From contig CAVQGZ010000004.1 in assembly GCA_963712175.1 (NCBI GenBank), positions 1-64,000 on the forward strand: a DNA stretch of 64,000 bases. The letters are read 5' to 3'. The notes below the pieces were generated by a model, which was not told the origin of the DNA, did no database searches, and saw only the letters and a program-made list of their open reading frames with translations. The stretch's first letter is position 1; every line of letters begins with the position of its first letter. Origin of the DNA: CAVQGZ01 sp963712175. GTDB taxonomy: Bacteria > Actinomycetota > Actinomycetes > Jiangellales > Jiangellaceae. Position numbers and translations under genes: made by a program. Below, piece after piece: positions 8,482-16,642 of the stretch.

Positions 8482-10478
8482 GCCTCGCGCCCCGCAGGCG
8501 CCGCGAGGTGGATGCGATCGTCGTAGAGCCAAGACGGGTTCGCACGTGCAACAGCGTTCCAGTCGAGCAGCCGAACGTTGGGGTAGTCCCGGGCCACGCG
8601 CGCGAACAGGTCGTTGTTGTAGGCCTCCCAGCTGCGTGGCACGTGGAGAGTGACCAGCACAACCTGCCGCCCGTCAAGGTCGCTCAGCAGCGAGCGCAGG
8701 TCGCCCTCGGCGATGGCGCCGTTGTTGCCGAGGTGCAGCACGACGGTGTCGCGTAGCGACCCGTCGCCCTTCGCCGCGCGCACGGCATCGAACAGGTCTG
8801 AGTAGCTGAGCCCTTCGGCGGCTGTGACTCGGGCACCCGCCTTCTGCAGCGTGTCCACCGCGCCGAAGATGACCGAGTCGCCGAACGCGGACACCCCGGG
8901 TCCGGCGGCCATCGACGCAGCGGGGGGTGGCGCGGAGTCCGAAGTGGGCGTCGGCGTGGGGTTCGTCGGCGCTGAAGTGGCGGTTGCTGACGGCGTAGGT
9001 AGCGGGGTGGGCGTCGGTCGCGCGGCCCGCTCGGGTTCGGTCGTCGGCCGAGGCAACCGTTCCACCTCCTGCTCGGCGGGGGCCAGCGCCGTGGTGGCGC
9101 TCTCGGCCGTGGCGGTCTCGGCAGGCGCCGCGGGTGCCCGGTACAGGCCCAGGCCCACCGCCCATACCGCGACCGCGGCTGCCAGCGTGACTGCGACGAT
9201 GCGAACGGCGGTGGCCCGTCCGGCCGGGGTGCGCTCGCGCGCCCGCTGCAGGGCGGCGGAGATGGCTCCCCGTCGAATCGGGACCTCCACGAAGCGGTAC
9301 GAGATCTCGGCGATCACGAGCGTGAGCGAGACCCGCAAGGCGACCGCGGGCCACCCGTCGAACCCCAGCTCGAAGCCCGGTCGGGTCACCATGAACACCG
9401 GCCAGTGCCACAGATAGATGCCGTAGGACCGCTCACCCAGATACCGCAGAGGTTGGACGGCAAGAGCGCGACCGAGAAGCCCCGCAGGGTGGGCAAGGGA
9501 GGCGAGTACGAGCGCTGTCAGTGCGGCAAGCCCGAGGAAGCCGCCCCGGTACAGCATGTCGGAGTACTCCCCGACCTGCAGGAAGAACCACCCGACGCCG
9601 ACCAGCGCCACGACGCCGACCAGATCGGTCAGCGCTACAGCCCCACGCTGCGGGACCGGGGATCGAGACACCCACGACCAGCCCGTCGACCAGCGTCTCC
9701 ATGGCGCCCAGACAGTGGCCAGCGCCGCACCCATCAGAAGCCCCATGGCATGGGTGTCCGTGCCGTAGTACACGCGGCTCGGGTCGTTGGGTACCGGCAG
9801 CCCGTTGCGCAGCGACAACCAGGCCATCCAGCCGGTCGACAGCAGGGCCAAGACCATCGCGACTCGGCGCACTCGTCGCCGACCTGCAGCCATCGCGACG
9901 ACGACAACGGCCGGCCACACCAGGTAGAACTGCTCCTCCACCGCCAGGGACCACAGGTGCTGCAGCACAGCCGGGCGCCCGGAGAACTCGAAGTAGGACT
10001 GGTCGGCGGCGATATACCACCAGTTCGACACGTACACGAGCGCTGCGATGACGTCGCCGCGCAGCTCGACCAGCTCGTCGCGGAAGAAGAGGAGCGCCGT
10101 GGCGGACACCGAGAGCAACAGCAGCCAGAGCGCAGGCAGCAGACGCCTGGCTCGTCGGAGGTAGAAGTCGCGGTAGCTCAGCCGGCCCGTGTGCTCGACC
10201 TCCTCGAGCACCAGCGTGGTGATCAGAAACCCGGACAGCACGAAGAAGACGTCCACGCCGAGGAAGCCGCCGGGGATCCAGGGAAGGTCAAGGTGGTACA
10301 GCACAACGGCTGTCACGGCGATCGCGCGGAGTCCGTCCAGCCCAGCCAGATACGGAAGCCGCGGAGCGGCCAGGGCCCGACGATCGATCAGGACCGGCTG
10401 GGTGATCCGGTCGTCACGCTCCAGGACGGGCACAACCGCACAATGTATGTCCTCAGTCGGCTGCGACCGCGACGACAC
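8445..10478 (-). CDS. OafA/OatA-like membrane acyltransferase with SGNH domain
   Basis: A 677-residue two-part enzyme. Residues about 38-400 form an acyltransferase-3 membrane domain (YLAGLDGLRAIAVTAVVLYH near the start, GVDVFFVLSGFLITTL, then about ten helices). After another helix near 430 comes a long Ala/Pro/Thr/Ser linker (about 445-530), then an extracellular SGNH-hydrolase-like domain with the motifs FGDSVIFG, LGNNG and DDRIHL. This OatA-like layout acylates extracellular polymers such as peptidoglycan or polysaccharide: the membrane part passes the acyl group and the SGNH part transfers it. The acceptor cannot be told from sequence. Translation could also begin at a later Met, but the conserved region starts near residue 40. 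Confidence 0.9.
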   Translation of the reverse strand: MSSRSQPTEDIHCAVVPVLERDDRITQPVLIDRRALAAPRLPYLAGLDGLRAIAVTAVVLYHLDLPWIPGGFLGVDVFFVLSGFLITTLVLEEVEHTGRLSYRDFYLRRARRLLPALWLLLLSVSATALLFFRDELVELRGDVIAALVYVSNWWYIAADQSYFEFSGRPAVLQHLWSLAVEEQFYLVWPAVVVVAMAAGRRRVRRVAMVLALLSTGWMAWLSLRNGLPVPNDPSRVYYGTDTHAMGLLMGAALATVWAPWRRWSTGWSWVSRSPVPQRGAVALTDLVGVVALVGVGWFFLQVGEYSDMLYRGGFLGLAALTALVLASLAHPAGLLGRALAVQPLRYLGERSYGIYLWHWPVFMVTRPGFELGFDGWPAVALRVSLTLVIAEISYRFVEVPIRRGAISAALQRARERTPAGRATAVRIVAVTLAAAVAVWAVGLGLYRAPAAPAETATAESATTALAPAEQEVERLPRPTTEPERAARPTPTPLPTPSATATSAPTNPTPTPTSDSAPPPAASMAAGPGVSAFGDSVIFGAVDTLQKAGARVTAAEGLSYSDLFDAVRAAKGDGSLRDTVVLHLGNNGAIAEGDLRSLLSDLDGRQVVLVTLHVPRSWEAYNNDLFARVARDYPNVRLLDWNAVARANPSWLYDDRIHLAAPAGREAYARWLLGEVTG

Positions 10479-10558
10479 GACTCAGGCACGCCGGTTCAGG
10501 CGAGAGACGGTGTCATCCGATGCGACCCGCTCCCGCTAGTGACCAGTTCAGAGGCCTG

Positions 10559-10635
10559 TGGCGCGCCCGGCAGGACTCGAACCTGCGACCAAGTGCTTAG
10601 AAGGCACCTGCTCTGTCCAGCTGAGCTACGGGCGC
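10559..10635 (-). tRNA. tRNA-Arg (TCT)
   Basis: Minus-strand cloverleaf: acceptor GCGCCCG/CGGGCGC, anticodon loop CTTCTAA (anticodon TCT), T-loop GTTCGAGTCC, discriminator G, and CCA encoded. It reads AGA/AGG, rare codons in this GC-rich DNA. Confidence 0.95.
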
Positions 10636-10646
10636 GAGCGTGCGGC

Positions 10647-11183
10647 TCAGGATCCCGCCGCCTCGTTCACGGTGTAGGTGACGACGGTCTCGTCCCCCTC
10701 CCCGGCGACCAGTACCAGGGCGGTCAGATCCCCCTTCTCCCCGAGAATTGTCCCGCCGCTGCCGTCTGTTCCGGAGAACTCCGTGGCTTCGTCCACGGTG
10801 AACCCGCTGCCCTCCATGTCACTGCGGACCTGCTCGGCCACCGTGCCGGGGTCACCAGACACGGTGATCACGACGCTCCACCCCAGCCCGTCGGCGGTCT
10901 CGAGCCGCTGAGCGAAGCTGACCTCCCCCTGCGGGAGCGGCACGTCGGACGGGAAGTCCTCCGGGACGGACCCGGCGCCGGCGGTGATGCTGCCTTCCTC
11001 GGTGTCGACGGTGAAGCTGTCCTCGTTGATGGACACGTCGGCCGACTCGCCGATCTCGTTCTCGATCGCCCGCTCGACCGCCCCCTCGGCCAGACCTTCC
11101 ACCGCGTTTCCGCAGCCGGTCAGTGCCAGGGCCGCGACTGCAGCGACGACGGTCGCGCGTAGAGCCACTCCTGCTCGGGTCAT
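10647..11183 (-). CDS. secreted lipoprotein, function unknown
   Basis: The ATG at 11181-11183 is chosen over one 14 codons upstream because it opens a typical lipoprotein signal peptide: MTR, a hydrophobic stretch, then LALTGC with the lipidated Cys at residue 24. The mature part of about 155 residues is acidic and predicted to be mostly beta strand, with repeated Gly/Thr/Val segments, and no enzyme motif is visible. It lies 11 bases upstream of tRNA-Arg in the same direction and is divergent from the GTPase pair. Exported to the outer face of the membrane by inference from the lipobox. Confidence 0.8.
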   Translation of the reverse strand: MTRAGVALRATVVAAVAALALTGCGNAVEGLAEGAVERAIENEIGESADVSINEDSFTVDTEEGSITAGAGSVPEDFPSDVPLPQGEVSFAQRLETADGLGWSVVITVSGDPGTVAEQVRSDMEGSGFTVDEATEFSGTDGSGGTILGEKGDLTALVLVAGEGDETVVTYTVNEAAGS

Positions 11184-11246
11184 GGGGACGAGTATGGCAC
11201 CGTACTCAGGCCGGTCCAGCCCCACTCAGCAGTCGAGGACGTCGCC

Positions 11247-12143
11247 GTGAGCTCGCCCCACCCACGCTCGCTGGCAGCCGCGCGACGGCTGGCGGCGGCG
11301 CTGCGACGCGTCGGCGACAGCAGCGTCGCAGCCGAGCTCGCTCGACGCGTCGACGACCTGCTGGTTCCCCGGCTGACGACCGTCGAGGCTCCACTGCTGG
11401 TCGTGCTCGGCGGCTCCACCGGCGTCGGCAAGTCGACGCTGCTCAACTCGGTCACGGGGCACCGCGTGTCGCGGGACGGGGTGCTGCGTCCCACCACCCG
11501 GGTGCCAGTGCTCGTTCATCACCCCCAGGAGCGATCGGCGCTCAGCGGCGCGGGGATGCCGCCCGGGGTCGAGCTGTGCGGGGACGACGCCGTGCCGGCG
11601 GGCTTGGCGCTGCTTGACTCGCCCGACCTGGACTCCGTGGAGACGCACAACCGCGAGATCGCCGCCGACCTGATCCTTGCCGCCGACCTCTGGCTCGCGG
11701 TCACGTCGCCGGCTCGTTACGCCGACGCGGTCCCCTGGGCTCAGATTCGTCGCGCCGCTGCACGGCGCGGCCCCATGGCGGTCGTGCTCAACCGGGTCTC
11801 GCCCGCGGACGCCGAGACCGTGTCGGCGCACCTCGCGGGTCTGCTGGCCGCGGGGGGTCTGGGGGAGGCGCCGCTGATGACCGTGACGGACCAGACCGTC
11901 GTGGACGGCGTGCTTCCAGCGTCGGCGGTCGCGCCGCTGCGGGCGATGTTCGAGGCGTTGGCTGCTGACCGGGAGCTGCGCACGACGATGCGCCGGGCCA
12001 GCGCCGGGGGACTTGCTGTCGAGCTTGCCGGGCAGGCAGAGCAGCTGGCTGCGGGGTGGCTCGGCCACGACGCAGCATCCACGGGCGACGATGTCAGCGA
12101 GGCAGCCCGAGCCCTGGCACGCGAGGCAGGGGAGGGGACGTGA
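11247..12143 (+). CDS. dynamin-like GTPase, first of a pair
   Basis: A 298-residue GTPase. G1 is GGSTGVGKST and G3 is DSPDLDS. The usual G4 N-K-x-D is degenerate, visible only as VLNRV, so guanine specificity is uncertain. No transmembrane segment is seen. It starts with GTG; its stop overlaps the start of a second, membrane-anchored GTPase (GTGA). Paired dynamin-like proteins of this kind occur in actinobacteria; in Streptomyces the DynA/DynB pair acts in sporulation septation. Whether these two are orthologues of that pair is not established here. Confidence 0.82.
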   Translation: MSSPHPRSLAAARRLAAALRRVGDSSVAAELARRVDDLLVPRLTTVEAPLLVVLGGSTGVGKSTLLNSVTGHRVSRDGVLRPTTRVPVLVHHPQERSALSGAGMPPGVELCGDDAVPAGLALLDSPDLDSVETHNREIAADLILAADLWLAVTSPARYADAVPWAQIRRAAARRGPMAVVLNRVSPADAETVSAHLAGLLAAGGLGEAPLMTVTDQTVVDGVLPASAVAPLRAMFEALAADRELRTTMRRASAGGLAVELAGQAEQLAAGWLGHDAASTGDDVSEAARALAREAGEGT

Positions 12144-13714
12144 CTGGGTCCGCTGACCGCGATGACCCGGTGGCCGCACTGGTGGAGGCCACCAGCCTGC
12201 TGGAGCACTACCTCCCCGACACCTTGATCGGTCGTGTTGCAGATCTGTCGGCTCGCGCAGGGCAGCGGCTCGGGCTGGGCACCGACCTCACCGTCGTGGC
12301 GCTCGCCGGCTCCACGGGCTCCGGGAAGAGCTCGCTCTTCAATGCCCTCGCCGGGCTCGAGCTCGCGGAGACCGGCGTGCGCCGACCCACCACGTCGCAG
12401 CCCATGGCGTGCGTCTGGGGGGACGTCGACGCGTCACCGCTGTTGGACTGGCTGGAGGTGCCCAGCACGCGACGGGTGAGGCATCGAAGCGTGCTCGACG
12501 ACGAACCAGACCGCATGCACGGCCTCGTGCTGCTCGACCTGCCCGACCACGACTCCCTCGTTCAGGAGCACCGTGACGAGGTCGACCGGCTCATCGGGCT
12601 GGTCGATGTCCTCGTGTGGGTGACCGACCCGGTCAAGTACGCCGACGCACTGCTCCACGAGGAGTACCTGCGGGAGTTGACCCGGCGTGACGCCGTCGTG
12701 ATGGTGCTGCTGAACCAGGTCGACCGGCTCGCCGAGCCGGATCAGCAGCTGTGCCTGAACGACCTGTCCCGGCTCACCGAGCACGACGGGCTGGCCGAGG
12801 TGCGAGTGCTCGCCGTCTCGGCGCGCACGGGAGCGGGGCTCGCCGACCTCGTCCGGCCCCTCGAGGCAGTTGTCGCCTCTCGCCGGGCTGCCGATCAGCG
12901 CCTGGCAGCCGACGCCGCGGCGCTGGCCGACGAGGTTCGCGACGCGGTGGGCGGCCCTGCCCCGGCCCACGAGGGTTCCCGCAGCTCGGTCGAGAAGCTC
13001 GTCGAGGCGTCGACGCGCGCCCTCGACCTGGACGACGTCGTCCACCGGATCGAGGCCGATCAGCGTGCCCGAGCCGTAGAAGCCCTGCGCTGGCCGTGGG
13101 TCAAGTCGGCGGGCGCCAAAGCCGAGCCCACCGATTCCGGGCCGACAGTGCAGCTGGACGCACTCCTGGGCCGCAGGGTCGGGTCGGCCACGCCGACGTC
13201 GGCCTCGGACGTCCTCGTCGACCATGTCGCCGCCGAGTCGGCTGGCCTGCCCCCGGCTTGGGCCGAGTCCGTCCGCGAGCAGCTGAACCCCAAGGCGCAG
13301 GTCCTCGCCGACGCCTGGACGCGTGCAGCCGCAGACGTCGTGGCAGGCCAGCCGCCGCCGCCGGGATGGTGGCAGCGGCATCGGCGCGGCCAGTGGCTGT
13401 GCACGGCGCTGGTGGCATCATCGGGTCTTGCCGTCGTTGCCCTGGTCGTGGCACTCCTGAGCGGAGCTGCTCCGTCGGTCTGGGCCTGGGTGCTGGCTTC
13501 CGTGGCGGTCATCGCGGCCGGGGCCACGGCGAGCGCGCTCAATCGCCGGGCCTCGCGCGAGCCGGATGCCTGGGCCGCTGAGGTGGCGGCACGCGAGCGG
13601 GGGCGGCTCGTCGCGCTCGTGAGCGACGGGGCCGCCGACCTCGATGCTCGGCTGGGTGTGGAGACCGATCGCTGGAATCAGGCGGCCGGCGCCCTCGACC
13701 GCGCGTCGCGGTGA
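12140..13714 (+). CDS. membrane-anchored dynamin-like GTPase, second of a pair
   Basis: A 524-residue protein beginning at a GTG that overlaps the preceding stop (GTGA), with GGAGGGG just upstream. G1 is AGSTGSGKSS, G3 DLPDHDS and G4 LNQVD, so this partner keeps a better guanine-specificity motif than the first. Two adjacent transmembrane helices lie at about 418-465, leaving the GTPase in the cytoplasm and a helical C-terminal tail. With its partner it probably forms a membrane-remodelling or membrane-sensing complex. The shared operon and overlap argue for fixed stoichiometry. The ssb paralogue and ettA follow. Confidence 0.82.
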   Translation: MTGSADRDDPVAALVEATSLLEHYLPDTLIGRVADLSARAGQRLGLGTDLTVVALAGSTGSGKSSLFNALAGLELAETGVRRPTTSQPMACVWGDVDASPLLDWLEVPSTRRVRHRSVLDDEPDRMHGLVLLDLPDHDSLVQEHRDEVDRLIGLVDVLVWVTDPVKYADALLHEEYLRELTRRDAVVMVLLNQVDRLAEPDQQLCLNDLSRLTEHDGLAEVRVLAVSARTGAGLADLVRPLEAVVASRRAADQRLAADAAALADEVRDAVGGPAPAHEGSRSSVEKLVEASTRALDLDDVVHRIEADQRARAVEALRWPWVKSAGAKAEPTDSGPTVQLDALLGRRVGSATPTSASDVLVDHVAAESAGLPPAWAESVREQLNPKAQVLADAWTRAAADVVAGQPPPPGWWQRHRRGQWLCTALVASSGLAVVALVVALLSGAAPSVWAWVLASVAVIAAGATASALNRRASREPDAWAAEVAARERGRLVALVSDGAADLDARLGVETDRWNQAAGALDRASR

Positions 13715-13835
13715 CGTCTCGCGGTCGTCCCCAGCACCATCGCGGACGGGCGTGTCGTCCCCAGCCGATCCGTCTCGCTGGACTGCCCACGTCGACCGGG
13801 CGAGGCTCGAGGCCTCACGAGCACGGGGAGCGAGC

Positions 13836-14255
13836 ATGAACGACTTCCAGGCATGGGTGAGCGGCAACGTCGCGACCCCCGTCCGGCACCGGGTCGCGGC
13901 AAGCGGGACGCACGTGGCCGACTTCAGGCTGGCGTCCTCACGCCGGTGGACCGGTCGGGACGGGCAGGGCCGGGAGTCCACGTCCTTCCTGACCGTGCGC
14001 TGCTTCGGTCCGCTGGCTGACAACGTTGCCTCCAGCCTCGACGTCGGGACACCGGTGCTCGTGAGCGGCCGCGTCGAGGTGGACGAGAGCGTCCGCGAGG
14101 GGCAGCGCCACCGCGACATGGCCGTGCTGGCCACCGCCATCGGGCCGAACCTGGCCCAGGGCACGGCGGCCTTCCGCAAGACGGTGTCGGCGGCTCGCGA
14201 GGGCCGGGCGGGCCCGCGCCCGGAACAGCCCAGGACGAGTTCGCCGGCGGCCTGA
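13836..14255 (+). CDS. ssbB: single-stranded DNA-binding protein paralogue
   Basis: A 139-residue OB-fold protein. The SSB core is visible as VADFRLASSRRW, STSFLTVRCFG and LVSGRVEVDES. The C-terminus ends SSPAA and lacks the acidic D-D-x-P-F tip by which housekeeping SSB recruits partners. It is therefore more likely the second SSB found in actinobacteria, next to ettA as Rv2478c is next to Rv2477c in M. tuberculosis. The mycobacterial paralogue has been linked to recombination. The ATG at 13836 is chosen because GGGGAG lies about 6 bases upstream and the OB fold starts immediately. Confidence 0.88.
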   Translation: MNDFQAWVSGNVATPVRHRVAASGTHVADFRLASSRRWTGRDGQGRESTSFLTVRCFGPLADNVASSLDVGTPVLVSGRVEVDESVREGQRHRDMAVLATAIGPNLAQGTAAFRKTVSAAREGRAGPRPEQPRTSSPAA

Positions 14256-14310
14256 GACGGCCGACCCTGCTGCGTCTGAGCATCCCCGTCACGCACCTAC
14301 CCTTGTGGGC

Positions 14311-15993
14311 ATGGCTGAGTTCATCTATGTCATGCGCAAGGCGCGCAAGGCTCATGGCGACAAAGTGATCCTCGACGACGTCACCCTGGCGTTCTTGCCC
14401 GGTGCCAAGATCGGCGTCGTCGGGCCCAACGGAGCCGGCAAGTCCACCGTGCTGCGCATCATGGCGGGGTTGGACCAGCCGTCGAACGGTGACGCCATCC
14501 TCAGCCCCGGGTACAGCGTGGGCATCCTCGAGCAGGAGCCCGAGCTCGAGGAGTCCCTGACCGTGCTCGGCAACGTCGAGCTCGGTGTCGCTGCGACGAA
14601 GGCCAAGCTCGACCGCTTCAACGAGATCAGCGAGGCACTCGCCGACCCCGAGGCCGACTACGACTCGCTGCTGGCGGAGATGGGCCACCTTCAGGAGCAG
14701 CTGGACCACAGCAACGCGTGGGACCTCGAGTCCCAGCTCGAGCAGGCCATGGACGCGCTGCGCTGCCCACCGGCCGATGCCGACGTCACAGTGCTCTCCG
14801 GTGGTGAGCGCCGGCGCGTCGCGCTGTGCCGGCTGCTTCTGGAGCAGCCCGATCTGCTGCTGCTGGACGAGCCGACCAACCACCTGGATGCCGAGAGCGT
14901 GCTGTGGCTCGAGCAGCACCTGGAGAAGTACCCCGGCACCGTGGTGGCCGTCACGCACGACCGGTACTTCTTGGACAACGTGGCCCAGTGGATCCTGGAG
15001 CTCGACCGCGGCCGGGCCTTTCCGTACGAGGGCAACTACTCGACCTACTTGGAGACCAAGCAGTCCCGGCTCAAGGTCGAGGGAGCCAAGGACGCGAAGC
15101 TGCGCAAGAGGCTGGCCGACGAGCTGGCGTGGGTGCGGTCCAACACCAAGGGGCGCCAGGCCAAGCAGCAGGCGCGGCTCAAGCGATACGAGGAGATGGC
15201 GGCCGAGGCCGAGCGCTTCCGCAAGCTCGACATGGACGAGATCCAGATCCCGCCCGGCCCGCGGCTTGGCGACGTCGTCGTGGAGGTCGACGAGCTGTGG
15301 AAGTCGTTCGGTGAGCGCACCCTCTTCGACGGGCTGTCGTTCTCGCTGCCGCGCAACGGCATCGTGGGGGTCGTCGGGCCGAACGGCGTCGGCAAGACCA
15401 CGCTGTTCCGGATGCTGCTGGGTGACGAGTCCGCCGACGAGGGCGCGATCAAGGTCGGCCAGACCGTGAAGGTGTCCTACGTCGACCAGAACCGCTCGGG
15501 CATCGACGGCTCGCAGACCGTCTGGCAGGTCGTGTCCGACGGGCTGGACCACATCAAGGTCGGCAGTGTCGAGATGCCCTCGCGGGCCTATGTCGCGGCG
15601 TTCGGGTTCAAGGGGCCCGACCAGCAGAAGCCGGCCGGAGTGCTGTCCGGCGGGGAGCGCAACCGACTGAACCTCGCTCTGACGCTCAAGCTGGGCGGCA
15701 ACCTGATCCTGCTCGACGAGCCGACCAACGACCTGGACGTCGAGACGCTGCAGTCGCTGGAGAACGCGCTGCTGGAGTTCCCGGGATGCGCCGTGGTCGT
15801 TTCCCACGACCGGTGGTTCCTCGACCGCACGGTGACGCACATCCTCGCCTACGAGGGTGACGAGGACGACCCGGCCCGCTGGTTCTGGTTCGAGGGCAAC
15901 TTCGAGGCCTACGAGAAGAACAAGGTCGAACGGCTGGGTGCGGAGGCTGCTCGGCCGCACCGCGTCACCTACCGCAAGCTCACCCGCGCCTGA
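14311..15993 (+). CDS. ettA: ABC-F energy-dependent translational throttle protein EttA
   Basis: A 560-residue soluble ABC-F protein with two ATPase cassettes. Walker A motifs are GPNGAGKST and GPNGVGKTT; signature motifs are LSGGERRRVALC and LSGGERNRLNL; Walker B segments LLLLDEPTNHLD and LILLDEPTNDLD. There are no membrane helices, and the linker between cassettes is charged, as expected for the P-site tRNA interaction motif. EttA binds the ribosomal E site and gates the first elongation step according to the ATP/ADP ratio. A GTG two codons upstream is possible, but the family start (MAEFIYVMRK) matches the ATG used here. Confidence 0.96.
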   Translation: MAEFIYVMRKARKAHGDKVILDDVTLAFLPGAKIGVVGPNGAGKSTVLRIMAGLDQPSNGDAILSPGYSVGILEQEPELEESLTVLGNVELGVAATKAKLDRFNEISEALADPEADYDSLLAEMGHLQEQLDHSNAWDLESQLEQAMDALRCPPADADVTVLSGGERRRVALCRLLLEQPDLLLLDEPTNHLDAESVLWLEQHLEKYPGTVVAVTHDRYFLDNVAQWILELDRGRAFPYEGNYSTYLETKQSRLKVEGAKDAKLRKRLADELAWVRSNTKGRQAKQQARLKRYEEMAAEAERFRKLDMDEIQIPPGPRLGDVVVEVDELWKSFGERTLFDGLSFSLPRNGIVGVVGPNGVGKTTLFRMLLGDESADEGAIKVGQTVKVSYVDQNRSGIDGSQTVWQVVSDGLDHIKVGSVEMPSRAYVAAFGFKGPDQQKPAGVLSGGERNRLNLALTLKLGGNLILLDEPTNDLDVETLQSLENALLEFPGCAVVVSHDRWFLDRTVTHILAYEGDEDDPARWFWFEGNFEAYEKNKVERLGAEAARPHRVTYRKLTRA

Positions 15994-15994
15994 C

Positions 15995-16642
15995 GTGCCA
16001 GGAGAGGACCCCGCCGGGCTGCAGCTCGCCGGCTCAGCCCGGGACCTGGCGGTCTTCGCCGAGCGGGCGGCGCGCCACGACCCCGCAACACCGGTGCGGG
16101 TGCAGGCGTCCGGCCTTGTCCTGGCCGCCTATGTGACGACTCCCTTCGAGTGCCTCGGCCTGCGGGTCACGCGGCTGGCTCGCGACGCCAGCATCGATGC
16201 CGTGGTGGAGGCCGTCGGCCTGGCTGCGCGGGCCCGAGGGGCGAGCGACGGGGTTCTCGCCTTGCCCCCACGACTGCCCGACATCACCTGGATGGCGCCG
16301 CTCCCGCCGCGAACCGGCTGGAGCGAGGTCGACCGACGCCCTTGCCGCGACGTGCGCGCTCTCGTCGCTGCCGGCACCGACGAGTTCCGACGGCGCGCCG
16401 GCCAGGTCCAGGCCGGGCCGGGGACGAGTGCCGCGCTGGAGGCAATCGCCGAGGAGGTGTGGTCGCACGCGCTGGTGTCCGACGTACCGGCCAGGCTCGC
16501 CCATGCCGCGGACTACCTCGGGTTCCTCTCCGACGACGGGGAGGCGGTCGTGCGGTCCCTGGGTCCGTGGCGTCGCCTCGACACACCGCTCGGGGTGGTC
16601 GTGGCTCGCGTGAGCGACCGGCTCGGGCTGTTCGTCAGCTGA
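15995..16642 (+). CDS. conserved-looking protein downstream of ettA, function unknown
   Basis: A 215-residue protein starting at a GTG one base after the ettA stop, so it is surely in the ettA transcript. No signal peptide, membrane helix or known motif is seen. The sequence alternates Ala/Val-rich strands with helices; a region of about residues 60-90 (SIDAVVEAVGLAARARGAS) looks like a helical repeat and the end (LGVVVARVSDRLGLFVS) a beta strand. The last 8 bases overlap the convergent alpha-glucosidase gene. The position suggests a role in translation or nucleotide sensing, but this is only guilt by association. Confidence 0.7.
   Translation: MPGEDPAGLQLAGSARDLAVFAERAARHDPATPVRVQASGLVLAAYVTTPFECLGLRVTRLARDASIDAVVEAVGLAARARGASDGVLALPPRLPDITWMAPLPPRTGWSEVDRRPCRDVRALVAAGTDEFRRRAGQVQAGPGTSAALEAIAEEVWSHALVSDVPARLAHAADYLGFLSDDGEAVVRSLGPWRRLDTPLGVVVARVSDRLGLFVS

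Noticed and set aside
9000..9130. Low-complexity Pro/Thr/Ala repeat in the acyltransferase gene as a DNA repeat element.
   Set aside because: It encodes the flexible linker between the membrane and SGNH domains and has no regular DNA-level unit.
13924..15960. A 678-codon open frame on the minus strand opposite ettA, and similar long ones opposite pepN (25917-27698), valS (56450-58651) and the radical SAM gene (62109-63995).
   Set aside because: Each mirrors a clear gene codon for codon, as expected in DNA with GC-rich third positions. Their translations have biased composition and no recognisable domain.
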